A DNA stretch of 64,000 nucleotides from Gammaproteobacteria bacterium (GCA_028868515.1 JAGWUI010000011.1:1-64000); one strand, 5' to 3'; positions 27,397 to 35,804 are shown, counted from the first letter of the stretch. Notes: a model not told the origin generated them from the sequence alone. Made by a program: numbers and translations.

Positions 27397-27900
27397 TCAA
27401 TCATAATATTCATCAGAAGTTTTATTTGTTTCTCTCGTTTTATTACTCTTCTTTATGTAGCTATTACTACAGCATATACAAGTATATGTTTTTAAAACTT
27501 CATACTTTTCCTCAATCCAGCTTTCATGAATGACGCGATTTAAGCCTTCATTACTTCCAGAAATTGATTTTCCTACAACTCTACTTCTTTGACGAGGAAC
27601 GCTGCATATCAAGCTTTCATCAACATCTTGTAATGCAATGCTGAATGGAGAGTTACAATTTTTACAATATACGCCATGAAACTCTGCTGTTTTAATAACC
27701 ATAAAAACCACAGGAAACAGTATAAGAAAAGAGAGAATAGACAGTACATAACAAATAATTGGATACTCATTTTTAAAGTAAAAATAAACAAAAATTGAAA
27801 TAACAAAAACAATTAATCCACTCCAAATAGAGGATTTAAGATAAATATTATTTCTTATTTTTGTTTGCTCATCTGATAGATTTTCCATATCAATCTTCAT
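27397..27900 (-). CDS. Two-helix membrane protein with split CxxC zinc motif
   Basis: A 167-residue protein with two adjacent membrane helices (about 23-45 and 50-71) and a cytoplasmic C-terminal domain that holds CKNCNSPF (79-86) and, about 57 residues later, CICCSNSY, a split four-cysteine metal site. Between them is a basic segment with CSVPRQRSRVVGKSISGSNEG. It is the first gene of the minus-strand envelope cluster; the preceding 208 bp to the Cro-like gene hold no gene but must carry the promoter. Function unknown. Confidence 0.65.
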   Translation of the reverse strand: MKIDMENLSDEQTKIRNNIYLKSSIWSGLIVFVISIFVYFYFKNEYPIICYVLSILSFLILFPVVFMVIKTAEFHGVYCKNCNSPFSIALQDVDESLICSVPRQRSRVVGKSISGSNEGLNRVIHESWIEEKYEVLKTYTCICCSNSYIKKSNKTRETNKTSDEYYD

Positions 27901-28108
27901 CTCATAATCCTATATAACTTAAACAATGATATTAAAATTTTGAATCTATGAAATTAATAATAATTTTAATCATCGGTATTCTCCCACCACCTCCAAGAAC
28001 AACAATGAACCTAATGGGAGACCAAACATATCTCATTAAATTAAGCATACAACCCTCATCGCTTTCAATTTTCAATTAAATAAGATGCGCTAAATCAATA
28101 CTTTATTA

Positions 28109-28375
28109 TCAATTTATATGTCGTAACTCTATCCATATTTCTTGATATGAATCAGGAAATAGCTCTTTCCTCGTCGTAATTCCTCGATCTTCTGCAATAA
28201 CAGCAAGCCTAATTCTCTTATCGATTGGAATTGTTCCTCGTCTTTTCCACTCTGACACTGAAGGTGGCTTAATCTTTAATAGTCTTGCTACAGCAGAGCA
28301 GTTGCCTAAGCTATTGATTAAATCGACATCATTCAATTTACTACCCTCGCTAATGATGAAAATATTATTAGGCAT
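28109..28375 (-). CDS. Cro-like HTH protein
   Basis: An 88-residue protein with the HTH of Cro/YdaS-type phage regulators (CSAVARLLKIKPPSVSEWKRRGTIPIDKRI, about 25-54). It is divergent from the CI-like repressor, with 54 bp between the start codons, and its start codon lies inside an operator-like sequence. It is expected to antagonise the repressor and favour the excised or active state of element 1. Confidence 0.8.
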   Translation of the reverse strand: MPNNIFIISEGSKLNDVDLINSLGNCSAVARLLKIKPPSVSEWKRRGTIPIDKRIRLAVIAEDRGITTRKELFPDSYQEIWIELRHIN

Positions 28376-28430
28376 ACCTTACTCTTAGTCAATAGGTATG
28401 CCTAACTTTCATCATGTTAGGATTGCCTAA
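28368..28430. promoter_or_regulatory. Three-operator switch region between cro-like and CI-like genes
   Basis: Three related sites are visible: TTAGGCATACCT (28368-28379), AGGTATGCCTAA (28394-28405, the exact inverse of the first) and the dyad TTAGGATTGCCTAA (28417-28430). The first covers the Cro-like start codon and the third covers the A of the CI-like ATG. Number, spacing and position resemble a lambda-type OR region. Confidence 0.75.
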
Positions 28431-29149
28431 TGACAATCTTACATCCGCATAGTTCTTTATCCGAAAGACTTAGATTTGCAATGAATGCCGCTACTCCAAA
28501 GATCAATGCGGCAGAATTGGCTCGCGCTGCTGGAGTTAAACCACCATCTGTAAGTGATTGGTTGTCTGGTAGAACTAAAAAAATTGATGCTGATCATCTA
28601 ATCAGCATATGCAAATGCCTCAAGGTGAGAGGTGAATGGCTTATTAAAGGTATTGGTCCCATCCGCCCATATAGTCCAAAAGGTGAATTAGAATGGGAAG
28701 GAATAAGTATTGCAAGTGCGATAGCAGAGGAACTGGTGCCTATCCCGTACATTCAATTGGGCAATGGCTCTTATAGTCCTGTGAGTGATGAACTCGTGTG
28801 GTTGCCTAAAGCAGAGCTTCATAAATGTGGCGTAAACATAGAATCTGCACGGATTGTCAGAGCAACTGAGCATGATATGTACCCTGACTTCTGTGATGGT
28901 GAGATCGTATCAATTGATATTTCTGCCAATAAAATTTTTGATGGCGAAATCTACGCCATTGAGCATAATGGCAAAATCAAGATCAGGGTTTTATATGTCA
29001 ATGATGGTGGACTAAAGCTCGTAGCAAAGAGTACAGATAAGATTATGTTTCCTGACGAGTTCTTGTCGTTGCAAGATTCACATTCAGAAACGATCAGTGT
29101 GATCGGGCAGGTGTGGTGGCAAGCTATGAGCAGAGCTGTTAGGCGATAG
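28430..29149 (+). CDS. CI-like repressor, XRE HTH plus S24 peptidase domain
   Basis: A 239-residue repressor. The N-terminal XRE domain (about 10-70) contains NAAELARAAGVKPPSVSDWLSGRTKKI. The C-terminal half (from about 105) has the S24/LexA-like fold with DMYPDFCDGEIVSIDIS and the Lys-containing strand DGEIYAIEHNGKIKIRVLYV. In this family the Ser-Lys dyad cuts the linker on RecA activation; here the position expected for Ser (DMYPDFCDGE) lacks an obvious Ser, and the linker lacks a clear Ala-Gly pair, so self-cleavage is uncertain. It lies at the right end of element 1 and probably keeps it quiescent. Confidence 0.87.
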   Translation: MTILHPHSSLSERLRFAMNAATPKINAAELARAAGVKPPSVSDWLSGRTKKIDADHLISICKCLKVRGEWLIKGIGPIRPYSPKGELEWEGISIASAIAEELVPIPYIQLGNGSYSPVSDELVWLPKAELHKCGVNIESARIVRATEHDMYPDFCDGEIVSIDISANKIFDGEIYAIEHNGKIKIRVLYVNDGGLKLVAKSTDKIMFPDEFLSLQDSHSETISVIGQVWWQAMSRAVRR

Positions 29150-29311
29150 TCTGCATATATTTATTGATCTGCTCAGATTCATCTTGACTACAGCACGCAC
29201 TTTGAAAGTTTGTGCAAAGAATATTGAGAATCAGTTACAAACCACATAATTAAGTCTAGCTATGATATTTTCGCTGTGGATGTAAATTCCCACTAGCAAA
29301 GGACAACCGCT

Positions 29312-29505
29312 ATGAAAGTAGAAAATGTATTAGAAACTTACACCATTACCAGTTGATTCAAGCTATAACTACTCAGGAAATTGGGGTAATGAACTAAATC
29401 AACTGTGCAACCAATGCTCTACAAGGAGTCTACTAAAGGTAGTTACCAGCCAATACATTTGTCAGTTATACAAATGGAGATTTAATTGCATTTACTGTAG
29501 CATAG
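29312..29505 (+). pseudogene. Decayed small gene at the end of element 1
   Basis: ATG at 29312 gives MKVENVLETYTITS, then stop. Reading on with frame changes gives QAITTQEIGVMN, INCATNALQGVY and LPANTFVSYTNGDLIAFTVA separated by stops, coherent enough to be fossil coding sequence. The rest of the 722-bp gap between 29149 and 29872 has no gene apart from the att remnant and the integrase promoter region. Confidence 0.35.
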
Positions 29506-29670
29506 AAAACTTACCAAGCTAACTTGTCGCAAACAATGAAAAAAGCCCGTTAGCCCTGATCCGAAAATTGTGTGTTTTTTCAGACACATTTGGTTTTGAG
29601 GATATAATAAAGGATATATTAATTTGTGTTATTTGACTTAATTAATAAATACAATGGGTTATTGAGTCAT

Positions 29671-29695
29671 TCAAGTCATCTCATCGCACCAATTT
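29671..29695 (+). repeat. Degenerate internal att copy between the two elements
   Basis: TCAAGTCATCTCATCGCACC and the next bases AATTT match the tRNA-Leu 3' end with one substitution and two single-base deletions. It is placed between the CI-like gene and the second integrase, just where the junction of two tandem elements is expected. Confidence 0.75.
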
Positions 29696-29804
29696 GTATT
29701 TTCTGGCATGTCACGGCATGCTATAAGCCCCAGTGTTTACAAGCACTTGGGGCTTTTTGTTGTCTCTAGCATACCCCCTCAATTCATGGCAGACTACGTC
29801 AAAA

Positions 29805-29822
29805 TCGGGATTTAATCGGGAT
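29805..29822 (+). repeat. Paired integrase arm-site candidates, left end of element 2
   Basis: TCGGGAT occurs at 29805-29811 and 29816-29822, 11 bp apart. The same pair with the same spacing is at 53659 and 53670 at the other end. Confidence 0.7.
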
Positions 29823-29871
29823 ATTTTTATAGATATACTGAATTCATGATTCAGCAAATGAGGCATCCACG

Positions 29872-31062
29872 ATGCTTACCGACGCACAGATTAGAAAACT
29901 GAGATGCCCTCCCAACGAATCTGTTGTTCGACATAACTTCGGCAACGGTCTGCGCTTATATGTGAGACCTAGCGGCCTTAAGACATGGTTTCTTGAGTAC
30001 AAACATGAAGGTAAAGATAAGATTTGGAAAATCGGGATATATGGAATGTATCCTGATTTATCGCTTGCGGACGCCAGCAGAATTAGGGATGACTCGAAGT
30101 CTTTGCGATTAAAAGGGATAGATCCCAAAGCTCATTATGAAGCCCAAAAAGAAGCAGCGAGCGTTGTACTCAAAGGCAAACCAACTCTTAGATTGGTTAT
30201 CGAAACATATCTATCGAAAGAATCTATAAACCATAAGGGTCACAAGTGGAACTTTAATAGGCTAGAAAAATTCAAACGTGAATATCCTGATATTTGTGAT
30301 ACGGCAGTCGATGAAGTTACCCCGCTACAGTTAATCGAGTGGCGCGACGATAGATTAGAGTTTGTTAAGTCTGCGTCTGTTAGTCGTGAGCATAACTTGC
30401 TGTCTAGTGTGTTTACTTACGCAATTAAGGAAATGCAGCTTCTTCCAGAGAATCCTTTTAGCAAAGTTAAAAAGCCAAAAACGAGTATTCCGAGGCAACG
30501 TCGCGTCAGTCGTGAAGAAGTGGAGATTATTTGCAATGCTTGCGGGTACGTGCAAGGCACTGCTCCGCAGAATAAGAAGCAGCAAGTAGCGTGGTGCTTC
30601 ATTTTCGCCATACTAACAGCAATGCGCGCAAGTGAAATTTCTGGAATTACATGGAATAACGTTAATTTCATTAAACGTTTTATACACCTGCCTGATACCA
30701 AAAACGGTTCGTCACGGAATGTTCCCTTACTTGATGAAGCGGTGAAGCACATAAAATTGATGCAAGGGTTTGATGATTTACGCATGGTGACGATTGATGC
30801 TGATTCTTTAAGTACCATGTTTAGGAAAGTACGCGATAGCACCCAATTAAAAGAAGCAGATTTGCGATTTCACGATTCACGGCACGAAGCATGCACACAG
30901 CTGGCTAAAATTTTGCAAATTCAAGATCTGGCTAAGGTGTCTGGACATAAAGACCTGAAAATTTTGCTGAACGTTTACTACAACATCACGGCCGAAGAGC
31001 TTGCCGATAAAATGAATGGAGGATCGCTGAACAATGTTGTTCAGTTTGCAAAAATTGCCTAA
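29872..31062 (+). CDS. int: P4-type tyrosine recombinase (integrase) of element 2
   Basis: A 396-residue integrase, standard length for the P4 family. DUF4102 arm-binding domain at about 1-85 (MLTDAQIRKLRCP, FGNGLRLYVRPSGLKTWFLEYKH, LSLADASRIRDDSK). The catalytic domain has Arg in ILTAMRASEISGITW, the HDSRHEA box (HxxR) and nucleophile Tyr in ILLNVYYNITAEELADKM. GAGG lies eight bases before the ATG. It is oriented away from its att, like integrase 1, but the two differ strongly in sequence, so the elements have separate histories while using the same target. A truncated relative is seen at 56127. Confidence 0.94.
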   Translation: MLTDAQIRKLRCPPNESVVRHNFGNGLRLYVRPSGLKTWFLEYKHEGKDKIWKIGIYGMYPDLSLADASRIRDDSKSLRLKGIDPKAHYEAQKEAASVVLKGKPTLRLVIETYLSKESINHKGHKWNFNRLEKFKREYPDICDTAVDEVTPLQLIEWRDDRLEFVKSASVSREHNLLSSVFTYAIKEMQLLPENPFSKVKKPKTSIPRQRRVSREEVEIICNACGYVQGTAPQNKKQQVAWCFIFAILTAMRASEISGITWNNVNFIKRFIHLPDTKNGSSRNVPLLDEAVKHIKLMQGFDDLRMVTIDADSLSTMFRKVRDSTQLKEADLRFHDSRHEACTQLAKILQIQDLAKVSGHKDLKILLNVYYNITAEELADKMNGGSLNNVVQFAKIA

Positions 31063-31613
31063 GCTTCTGTTTTATTACAAACAAAAACAATTTAATTTTC
31101 CAAAAATAAAAATGTTTGGATACTCCACATAACGAACTGATATTTATTGAGTTACATCTAATGAGATGATTTCTATTTTCCGTAGAGTATGTGCTATACA
31201 AAAAATAATTCTTATAGTCACATATGCCTATAAGAATTCAAAAATATTGGGGTGTGGTGAATCAGAAAACACTGTCATAGAATCCGTTTATCTAGTGTGT
31301 TGTATCGTTCTTAGACACTAGATATAGAAAACCCACTTGAGGACGGCAATCCCAAAGTGGGCGAATTTTCCAAAAACCAGTTCCTAGTGGGGACAATCTA
31401 AAGCGAGATAGCAGTACGCTAGAGATAAAACAGGTTTTTCCAGCATGAGTGAACTCTTGCTGGATAGATATTACCGAATTTTTGGCTTATTGAATACACC
31501 TATTGTATACACTTTTATCAGTGGTTCATGGGTATATTTTGATTGCAAAAAATGACACTCTAGACTCTAGCTTCTTCTCTTTTGTTGTCCTTTTAACTGA
31601 ATTAAAAGGATAT
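31063..31613. ncRNA. Structured noncoding stretch upstream of the AlpA/DUF3631 genes
   Basis: No gene is seen in this 550-bp gap, but stems are dense: AATTCTTATAG/CTATAAGAATT (31208-31239, 11 bp), TCTAGTGT/ACACTAGA (31291-31322), CCCACTT/AAGTGGG (about 31331-31358), and CCAGCATGAGT/ACTCTTGCTGG (31440-31463). In satellite phage P4 a structured immunity RNA sits upstream of the alpha replication gene; this could be an analogue, but it might equally be a set of terminators and operators. Confidence 0.35.
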
Positions 31614-31937
31614 ATGACAATGATTGATACAGACAGCTCCAACACCTCCTCCCCAATTTATTATCGGCTCTCTGAACTTGCAACGGCACCTGCGAGCCCT
31701 GCACGTGTATATGTCGAGCGTAACGGTTATATCCGAAAGATTAATGCTAAACCTGCACACAAGGGCATTGTCCCGCTTGGTGCTTCGACAATTCTCAAGT
31801 GGACAAAACTTGGAAAGTTTCCAAAACCTGTTAAGCCATTCCCTGGCGTTACACTTTGGCGGGATGTAGACATCCAAGCGTGGCTAGTCAGCCTAAATAA
31901 GGCCTCGAATGACGAGAATGAGAATGGAGGTGTTTAA
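31614..31937 (+). CDS. AlpA-like HTH regulator of element 2
   Basis: From the ATG at 31614 or 31620 (AAAAGGA upstream) the product is about 107 residues: YYRLSELATAPASP, a stretch with GIVPLGASTILKWTKLGKFPKPVKPFPGVTLWRDVDIQAWL read in pieces, matching the AlpA-like winged helix with the terminal DIxxWL helix. The frame extends upstream to 31503, but the added residues look unnatural. Its stop overlaps the next start (TAATG), so it is coupled to the DUF3631 gene, the same order as in element 1. Confidence 0.82.
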   Translation: MTMIDTDSSNTSSPIYYRLSELATAPASPARVYVERNGYIRKINAKPAHKGIVPLGASTILKWTKLGKFPKPVKPFPGVTLWRDVDIQAWLVSLNKASNDENENGGV

Positions 31938-33268
31938 TGAATGCCATTCTCGCTCACGAAATCAAGGATGGTGCTTTGGCTTTGCCATGTGGGATTGAAT
32001 CAAAGGATACGTTCAATCTAGATTTAGATCGAGAATTTGACCGTCTTGCCAAGCTACCGATACTTGAATACGAACGTTGTCGCAAAGATGAAGCCAAGCG
32101 GCTAGGAATACGCTCTTCAACGCTTGATGAAATCGTCAAGACCTGCCAACTGAAGAATGAGCCTGTAGCAGCGGGGATGTTTGCTGAGGTTGAACCGTGG
32201 GATGAGTCTGTAGACGGGGCAGAGTTATTGGATGAGATTGCGGCTATTGTCGATCGCTATATAGTCTGTGAAAAGTCTACCATTCATGCGGTCACGCTCT
32301 GGATTATGTTTTCGTGGTGCATTGACACGATGCACATCTCTCCGATTGCGTGCATCACAGCCCCAGAGAAACGATGCGGAAAAACTCAATTGCTGAATCT
32401 CATTGGTATGTTGTGCATAAAGCCACTACCAGCCTCAAACATCACTTCATCAGCGTTATTTCGATCCATAGAAGCCTTCAATCCGACTTTGCTGATTGAT
32501 GAGGCAGATTCTTTTTTAGGTCAGAGTGACGAATTACGAGGCATTCTCAACAGTGGTCACACAAGACAAAGTGCTTTCGTGATCCGTACTGTGGGTGATA
32601 ACTTCGAGCCAAAGAGGTTCAGCACATGGGGAGCAAAGGCGATCAGCGGTATAGGGCATTTGTCCGACACACTTAAAGACCGCTCTATCCTCTTAGTGCT
32701 GCGGCGCAAGCTACCCAGTGAACAGCGTGACCGTTTGCGCCATGCCGACATATACCACTTTGAGCAAGTAAAGCGCAAACTTGCACGATGGGCAGAGGAC
32801 AACAATGAAGCGCTTAGACTCGCTCGCCCACGATTACCCGAAGCTCTTAATGATCGAGCACAAGATAATTGGGAGCCATTGTTAGCAATAGCCGATTGTG
32901 TTGGCGATCACTGGTGCAACACAGCACGTCTTGCCGCACTCGCAATATCGGGTATTGAGGATGAGGCGCCGAGTATTAACGAAGAATTGCTAGCAGATAT
33001 TAAACAGGCTTTTGAGTCAATGCGCGTTACCCGAATTTCATCAATAGACCTGCTGGAAAGATTGTGCAGTGATGATGAAGCTCCATGGGCTACATGGTTA
33101 CATGGGAAGCCAATGACCCCAAGAAAGCTAGCACAAAGATTATGCGAGTTTGGCATTAAATCTAAGACGCTTCGCGGCGGTGCGGGAACGTTCAAAGGTT
33201 ATGAGTTATCAGACTTCAAAGACGTTTTTAATCATTATATAAAAGTAACCCATGCTATTGTCCCTTAA
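31937..33268 (+). CDS. DUF3631 domain protein (replication ATPase) of element 2
   Basis: A 443-residue protein closely related to the C-terminal two thirds of the element 1 protein: the region from EPWD through Walker A APEKRCGKTQ (142-151), Walker B LLIDEAD (about 185) and GRQ-like downstream motifs is nearly collinear. The N-terminus is different and has no toprim domain, and there is no CHC2 gene beside it. Thus element 2 retains the helicase-like ATPase but lacks the visible primase part, and may depend on host primase. Confidence 0.87.
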   Translation: MNAILAHEIKDGALALPCGIESKDTFNLDLDREFDRLAKLPILEYERCRKDEAKRLGIRSSTLDEIVKTCQLKNEPVAAGMFAEVEPWDESVDGAELLDEIAAIVDRYIVCEKSTIHAVTLWIMFSWCIDTMHISPIACITAPEKRCGKTQLLNLIGMLCIKPLPASNITSSALFRSIEAFNPTLLIDEADSFLGQSDELRGILNSGHTRQSAFVIRTVGDNFEPKRFSTWGAKAISGIGHLSDTLKDRSILLVLRRKLPSEQRDRLRHADIYHFEQVKRKLARWAEDNNEALRLARPRLPEALNDRAQDNWEPLLAIADCVGDHWCNTARLAALAISGIEDEAPSINEELLADIKQAFESMRVTRISSIDLLERLCSDDEAPWATWLHGKPMTPRKLAQRLCEFGIKSKTLRGGAGTFKGYELSDFKDVFNHYIKVTHAIVP

Positions 33269-33413
33269 TAATTCAGTCACACGGTAACAATGTAATAACT
33301 ACATGGCTTTTAGTTGAATATAATCGGTAACTCTACTTTTAAATGTTACTGATAAATAGTCATCTGAACCATTGTAAATAAAGACTTGTTACCGTGTTAC
33401 TGATAAAATTGCT

Positions 33414-33797
33414 TTAGTTATATAGAAAATTTTCATTTGAAAAATAAACATGACATTTCTTTTTAAGGTTATTCTTCACATGCTCTAAAAATACAGCGTC
33501 TTCATCTTTCCAAATCGAAACCTCTTCAAGAGCAGAGTTGGTTTTTAATATATCTTCAATTTTTTTTAAATTCTTAATGGTTAATTTGAAATATTTATGA
33601 TCTTTGGTATTCATTTTTGAAAAAATCTTATTCAGAAAACCATGATCCAACCAATAGTGAATAAGCGTTAATTTATCTAATGATGTTTCAGTGGAATAAA
33701 GATACATTTCCATTTTATTTACGTCCATAGTTAACTCAAAATCAAAAACATGGTCAAATTTAAATCTTAAGGTACATCTTGAACTGTTTGAAGTCAT
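33414..33797 (-). CDS. Hypothetical protein next to the relaxase region
   Basis: A 127-residue soluble protein, Lys/Asn-rich, no motif recognised (MTSNSSRCTLRFKFDHVFDFELTMDV...). It overlaps the upstream minus-strand gene by 38 bp, so translation of the two is probably coupled. The position opposite a relaxase and oriT raises the possibility of a mobilisation accessory function, but nothing in the sequence proves it. Confidence 0.55.
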   Translation of the reverse strand: MTSNSSRCTLRFKFDHVFDFELTMDVNKMEMYLYSTETSLDKLTLIHYWLDHGFLNKIFSKMNTKDHKYFKLTIKNLKKIEDILKTNSALEEVSIWKDEDAVFLEHVKNNLKKKCHVYFSNENFLYN

Positions 33798-34131
33798 TTT
33801 CGCTTAAGTAAACACCAGCACTTTCAAAAAATTTCTCACGTATACCATCATTCTTTTTAATTAAGTCAAGAATAACTGTACCTGCTAAAACTTTAAAATG
33901 AGTTGCTGCTTTGCGCTTATCTTCATCAGATTTTTGTGAGTTATCTAAATTGAACTTAGCGTTTTCTGCACGAATAGTCGCTCGTTCATATTTAAGTGCT
34001 GCTTTGTAGGATTTATCTTGTTGAGCTGTTCTATTATTATTTTCGTGAAGCTGAATAAATATCTTTTGTTCTGCCGTAGGTGATTTCAAAGCCTTCAAGA
34101 AATAATATCGATCAATGGCAAAGTTACTCAT
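33760..34131 (-). CDS. Hypothetical protein divergent from the relaxase (possible relaxosome accessory)
   Basis: A 123-residue, charged, largely helical protein (MSNFAIDRYYFLKALKSPTAEQ ... FESAGVYLSENDFKQF). GATGGAAAC precedes the ATG. It is divergently placed 168 bp from the relaxase, with the oriT between, which is where MobQ systems often keep their accessory DNA-binding protein. The middle is Lys/Asn/Asp-rich helix. No ribbon-helix-helix or HTH is evident, so the role is inference from position. Confidence 0.55.
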   Translation of the reverse strand: MSNFAIDRYYFLKALKSPTAEQKIFIQLHENNNRTAQQDKSYKAALKYERATIRAENAKFNLDNSQKSDEDKRKAATHFKVLAGTVILDLIKKNDGIREKFFESAGVYLSENDFKQFKMYLKI

Positions 34132-34197
34132 GTTTCCATCTCTAATAATGGTTGATTATTATGCAAGTTTAGGTTAATTATTAATATGTCGCAAGTC

Positions 34198-34256
34198 GTT
34201 CAATTAATTGAACGCGCACTTCATGGTTTCTTCGTACCTCTGAAACCGTGCGCCCT
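34198..34256 (+). other. oriT: Origin of transfer (oriT), MobQ type
   Basis: A perfect palindrome GTTCAATTAATTGAAC (34198-34213) is followed by an inverted repeat, GCGCAC (34214-34219) and GGTTTC (34225-34230) pairing with GAAACCGTGCGC (34242-34253), and then CCCT. The GTGCGCCCT at 34248-34256 matches the conserved nick region of MobQ plasmids such as RSF1010. It lies directly upstream of the MobA/MobL relaxase. Confidence 0.8.
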
Positions 34257-34298
34257 ATCGGGAATATAAAAAGCGAAACAAATTCAAGAGTAAAGCAT

Positions 34299-35804
34299 AT
34301 GGCTTCATTCCATTTCCATACGAAACGCGGTGTAAAAAGCTCTAAGCGAGGTACTGGTAAAACCATTACCAAAGCACGTGCACATGCTTCTTATATTGCC
34401 CGTGAAGGGCAGTATAAAAATTTTCGCGGTGAAGAGGAATTGGCGCATAAAGAATATGGAAATATGCCGAAATGGGCTACAAGAAATCCATCAATATTTT
34501 GGCGGATGTCGGATCTGCATGAGCGCCAGAATGGCACGACATTCCGTGAGTACGAAGTTGCACTTCCGCGAGAATTAACACCAGCGCAGCGCGTTGAGTT
34601 GGTACGCGAATTTGTACATCAAGAATTTGGTGAAAGACATGCCTATCTGTGGGCGATTCATGTACCAAATGCCGCTATTGACGGTGAAGAGCAGCCACAT
34701 GCACATATTATGTTCTCAGAACGGATCACTGATGGCATCGAACGAGATCCAGAGCAATATTTCAGCCGCAGTAATTCTAAAAATCCAGCATTAGGCGGTT
34801 GTAAAAAAGCCAATACAGAAACCAGATTCAAAGCTGCTGCAGGAGAAGAGCTTGTTGCCTTACGCAAGCGTTGGGCAGACATTCAAAACCGACATTTGGA
34901 ACAATATGGCCATGAGGATCGAGTAGATCATCGGACGCTTCGGGCACAGGGCATCGACCGCACCCCAGAATCTCATCTCGGCCCTGAACTAGCGCGTAAC
35001 TCAGAAATTAAGCTTGGTCTTTTAACACGGCGTGCAGCCAACCTTAAGTTTGAATTAGGTATTATTTTCAAGTCCCACGCGCCAGTCAAAACAGACAGTG
35101 GCAATGATGTGGATGAGCCCATGTACGTGTCACCAGTTCGCCCTTCTGTGCAACTCGATCACTCGTTACACAAGCAAATGTCTGCTAAGACTAAACACAC
35201 ACCTGCTCAAGTGGAGCAGTGGTGCCGCGATGAACTACTCAAAAAAGCCATGGAGAAAGAGGCTCTAGAGAAAACAACTATACCAGCGAAAATGCCATCC
35301 TCAGAATCCAAAAAAACTGATGTGCCTGAAGCTTTAGGGCAACCTGTAATCAGAGGAAGTCGTAAGACATTGAAGGGTGACACTGTCTTGGTTTTTGAGC
35401 TCTGTATGACCGAGAATCCGAGCATTCTAAAGGGATTCTTTATACCAAAGGATAATCTTGTCCAACGCAAGCAAGAGCTGATTGGTCAAATCACAACCCG
35501 TGAAAATGGCTCTATTTATATAAAACTGAGTACACAGAATAAAGACAGCACGCTCACTGTTATTGGGCACGGGAATGCCATAAATAAACATCGTGATGGC
35601 AGACCTGTTTATTTCGATGAGTACGCGTTCAACATCGAGGGCAGCACTATCTCCTGCCGTGTAAACAGTAAAATATCTGAGGGTTTGCGGGATAAATTGG
35701 GCTTTGAGTCGTCGCGAATCGAGCGCCACACATCTCCAATAGAACCTTTAGTGCCAGAACTTGCCGTCAACCCTATTCCAACAAAACGGTCAAGACCACA
35801 CTAA
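34299..35804 (+). CDS. MobA/MobL-type relaxase (MobQ)
   Basis: About 501 residues from the ATG at 34299; the GTG at 34248 would start inside the oriT and is less likely. The opening MASFHFHTKRG, the first motif ARAHASYIAREGQY and the histidine triad in HVPNAAIDGEEQPHAHIMFSER (HxHxxF-like) identify the N-terminal MobA/MobL domain; catalytic Tyr is expected near Y-I-A-R. The C-terminal part is unassigned. It nicks oriT and leads the strand into a helper's type IV pore. Downstream genes are unrelated. Confidence 0.9.
   Translation: MASFHFHTKRGVKSSKRGTGKTITKARAHASYIAREGQYKNFRGEEELAHKEYGNMPKWATRNPSIFWRMSDLHERQNGTTFREYEVALPRELTPAQRVELVREFVHQEFGERHAYLWAIHVPNAAIDGEEQPHAHIMFSERITDGIERDPEQYFSRSNSKNPALGGCKKANTETRFKAAAGEELVALRKRWADIQNRHLEQYGHEDRVDHRTLRAQGIDRTPESHLGPELARNSEIKLGLLTRRAANLKFELGIIFKSHAPVKTDSGNDVDEPMYVSPVRPSVQLDHSLHKQMSAKTKHTPAQVEQWCRDELLKKAMEKEALEKTTIPAKMPSSESKKTDVPEALGQPVIRGSRKTLKGDTVLVFELCMTENPSILKGFFIPKDNLVQRKQELIGQITTRENGSIYIKLSTQNKDSTLTVIGHGNAINKHRDGRPVYFDEYAFNIEGSTISCRVNSKISEGLRDKLGFESSRIERHTSPIEPLVPELAVNPIPTKRSRPH

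Larger units (their letters stand above)
18404..29695. mobile_element. Integrative element 1 in tRNA-Leu (P4-like satellite type)
   Basis: An 11.3-kb unit between attL and the degenerate internal att. The gene content is an integrase adjacent to the tRNA, AlpA-like regulator, CHC2 zinc-finger protein, toprim/DUF3631 protein, a minus-strand envelope cluster and a CI/Cro-like switch at the far end. No capsid, tail or conjugation genes are seen, so it would depend on helpers. The decayed right att and a pseudogene beside it suggest it has been resident longer than element 2. Confidence 0.8.

Noticed and set aside
18404-29695. Element 1 considered as a complete prophage
   Set aside because: No capsid, terminase, tail or lysis gene is visible despite the CI/Cro switch.
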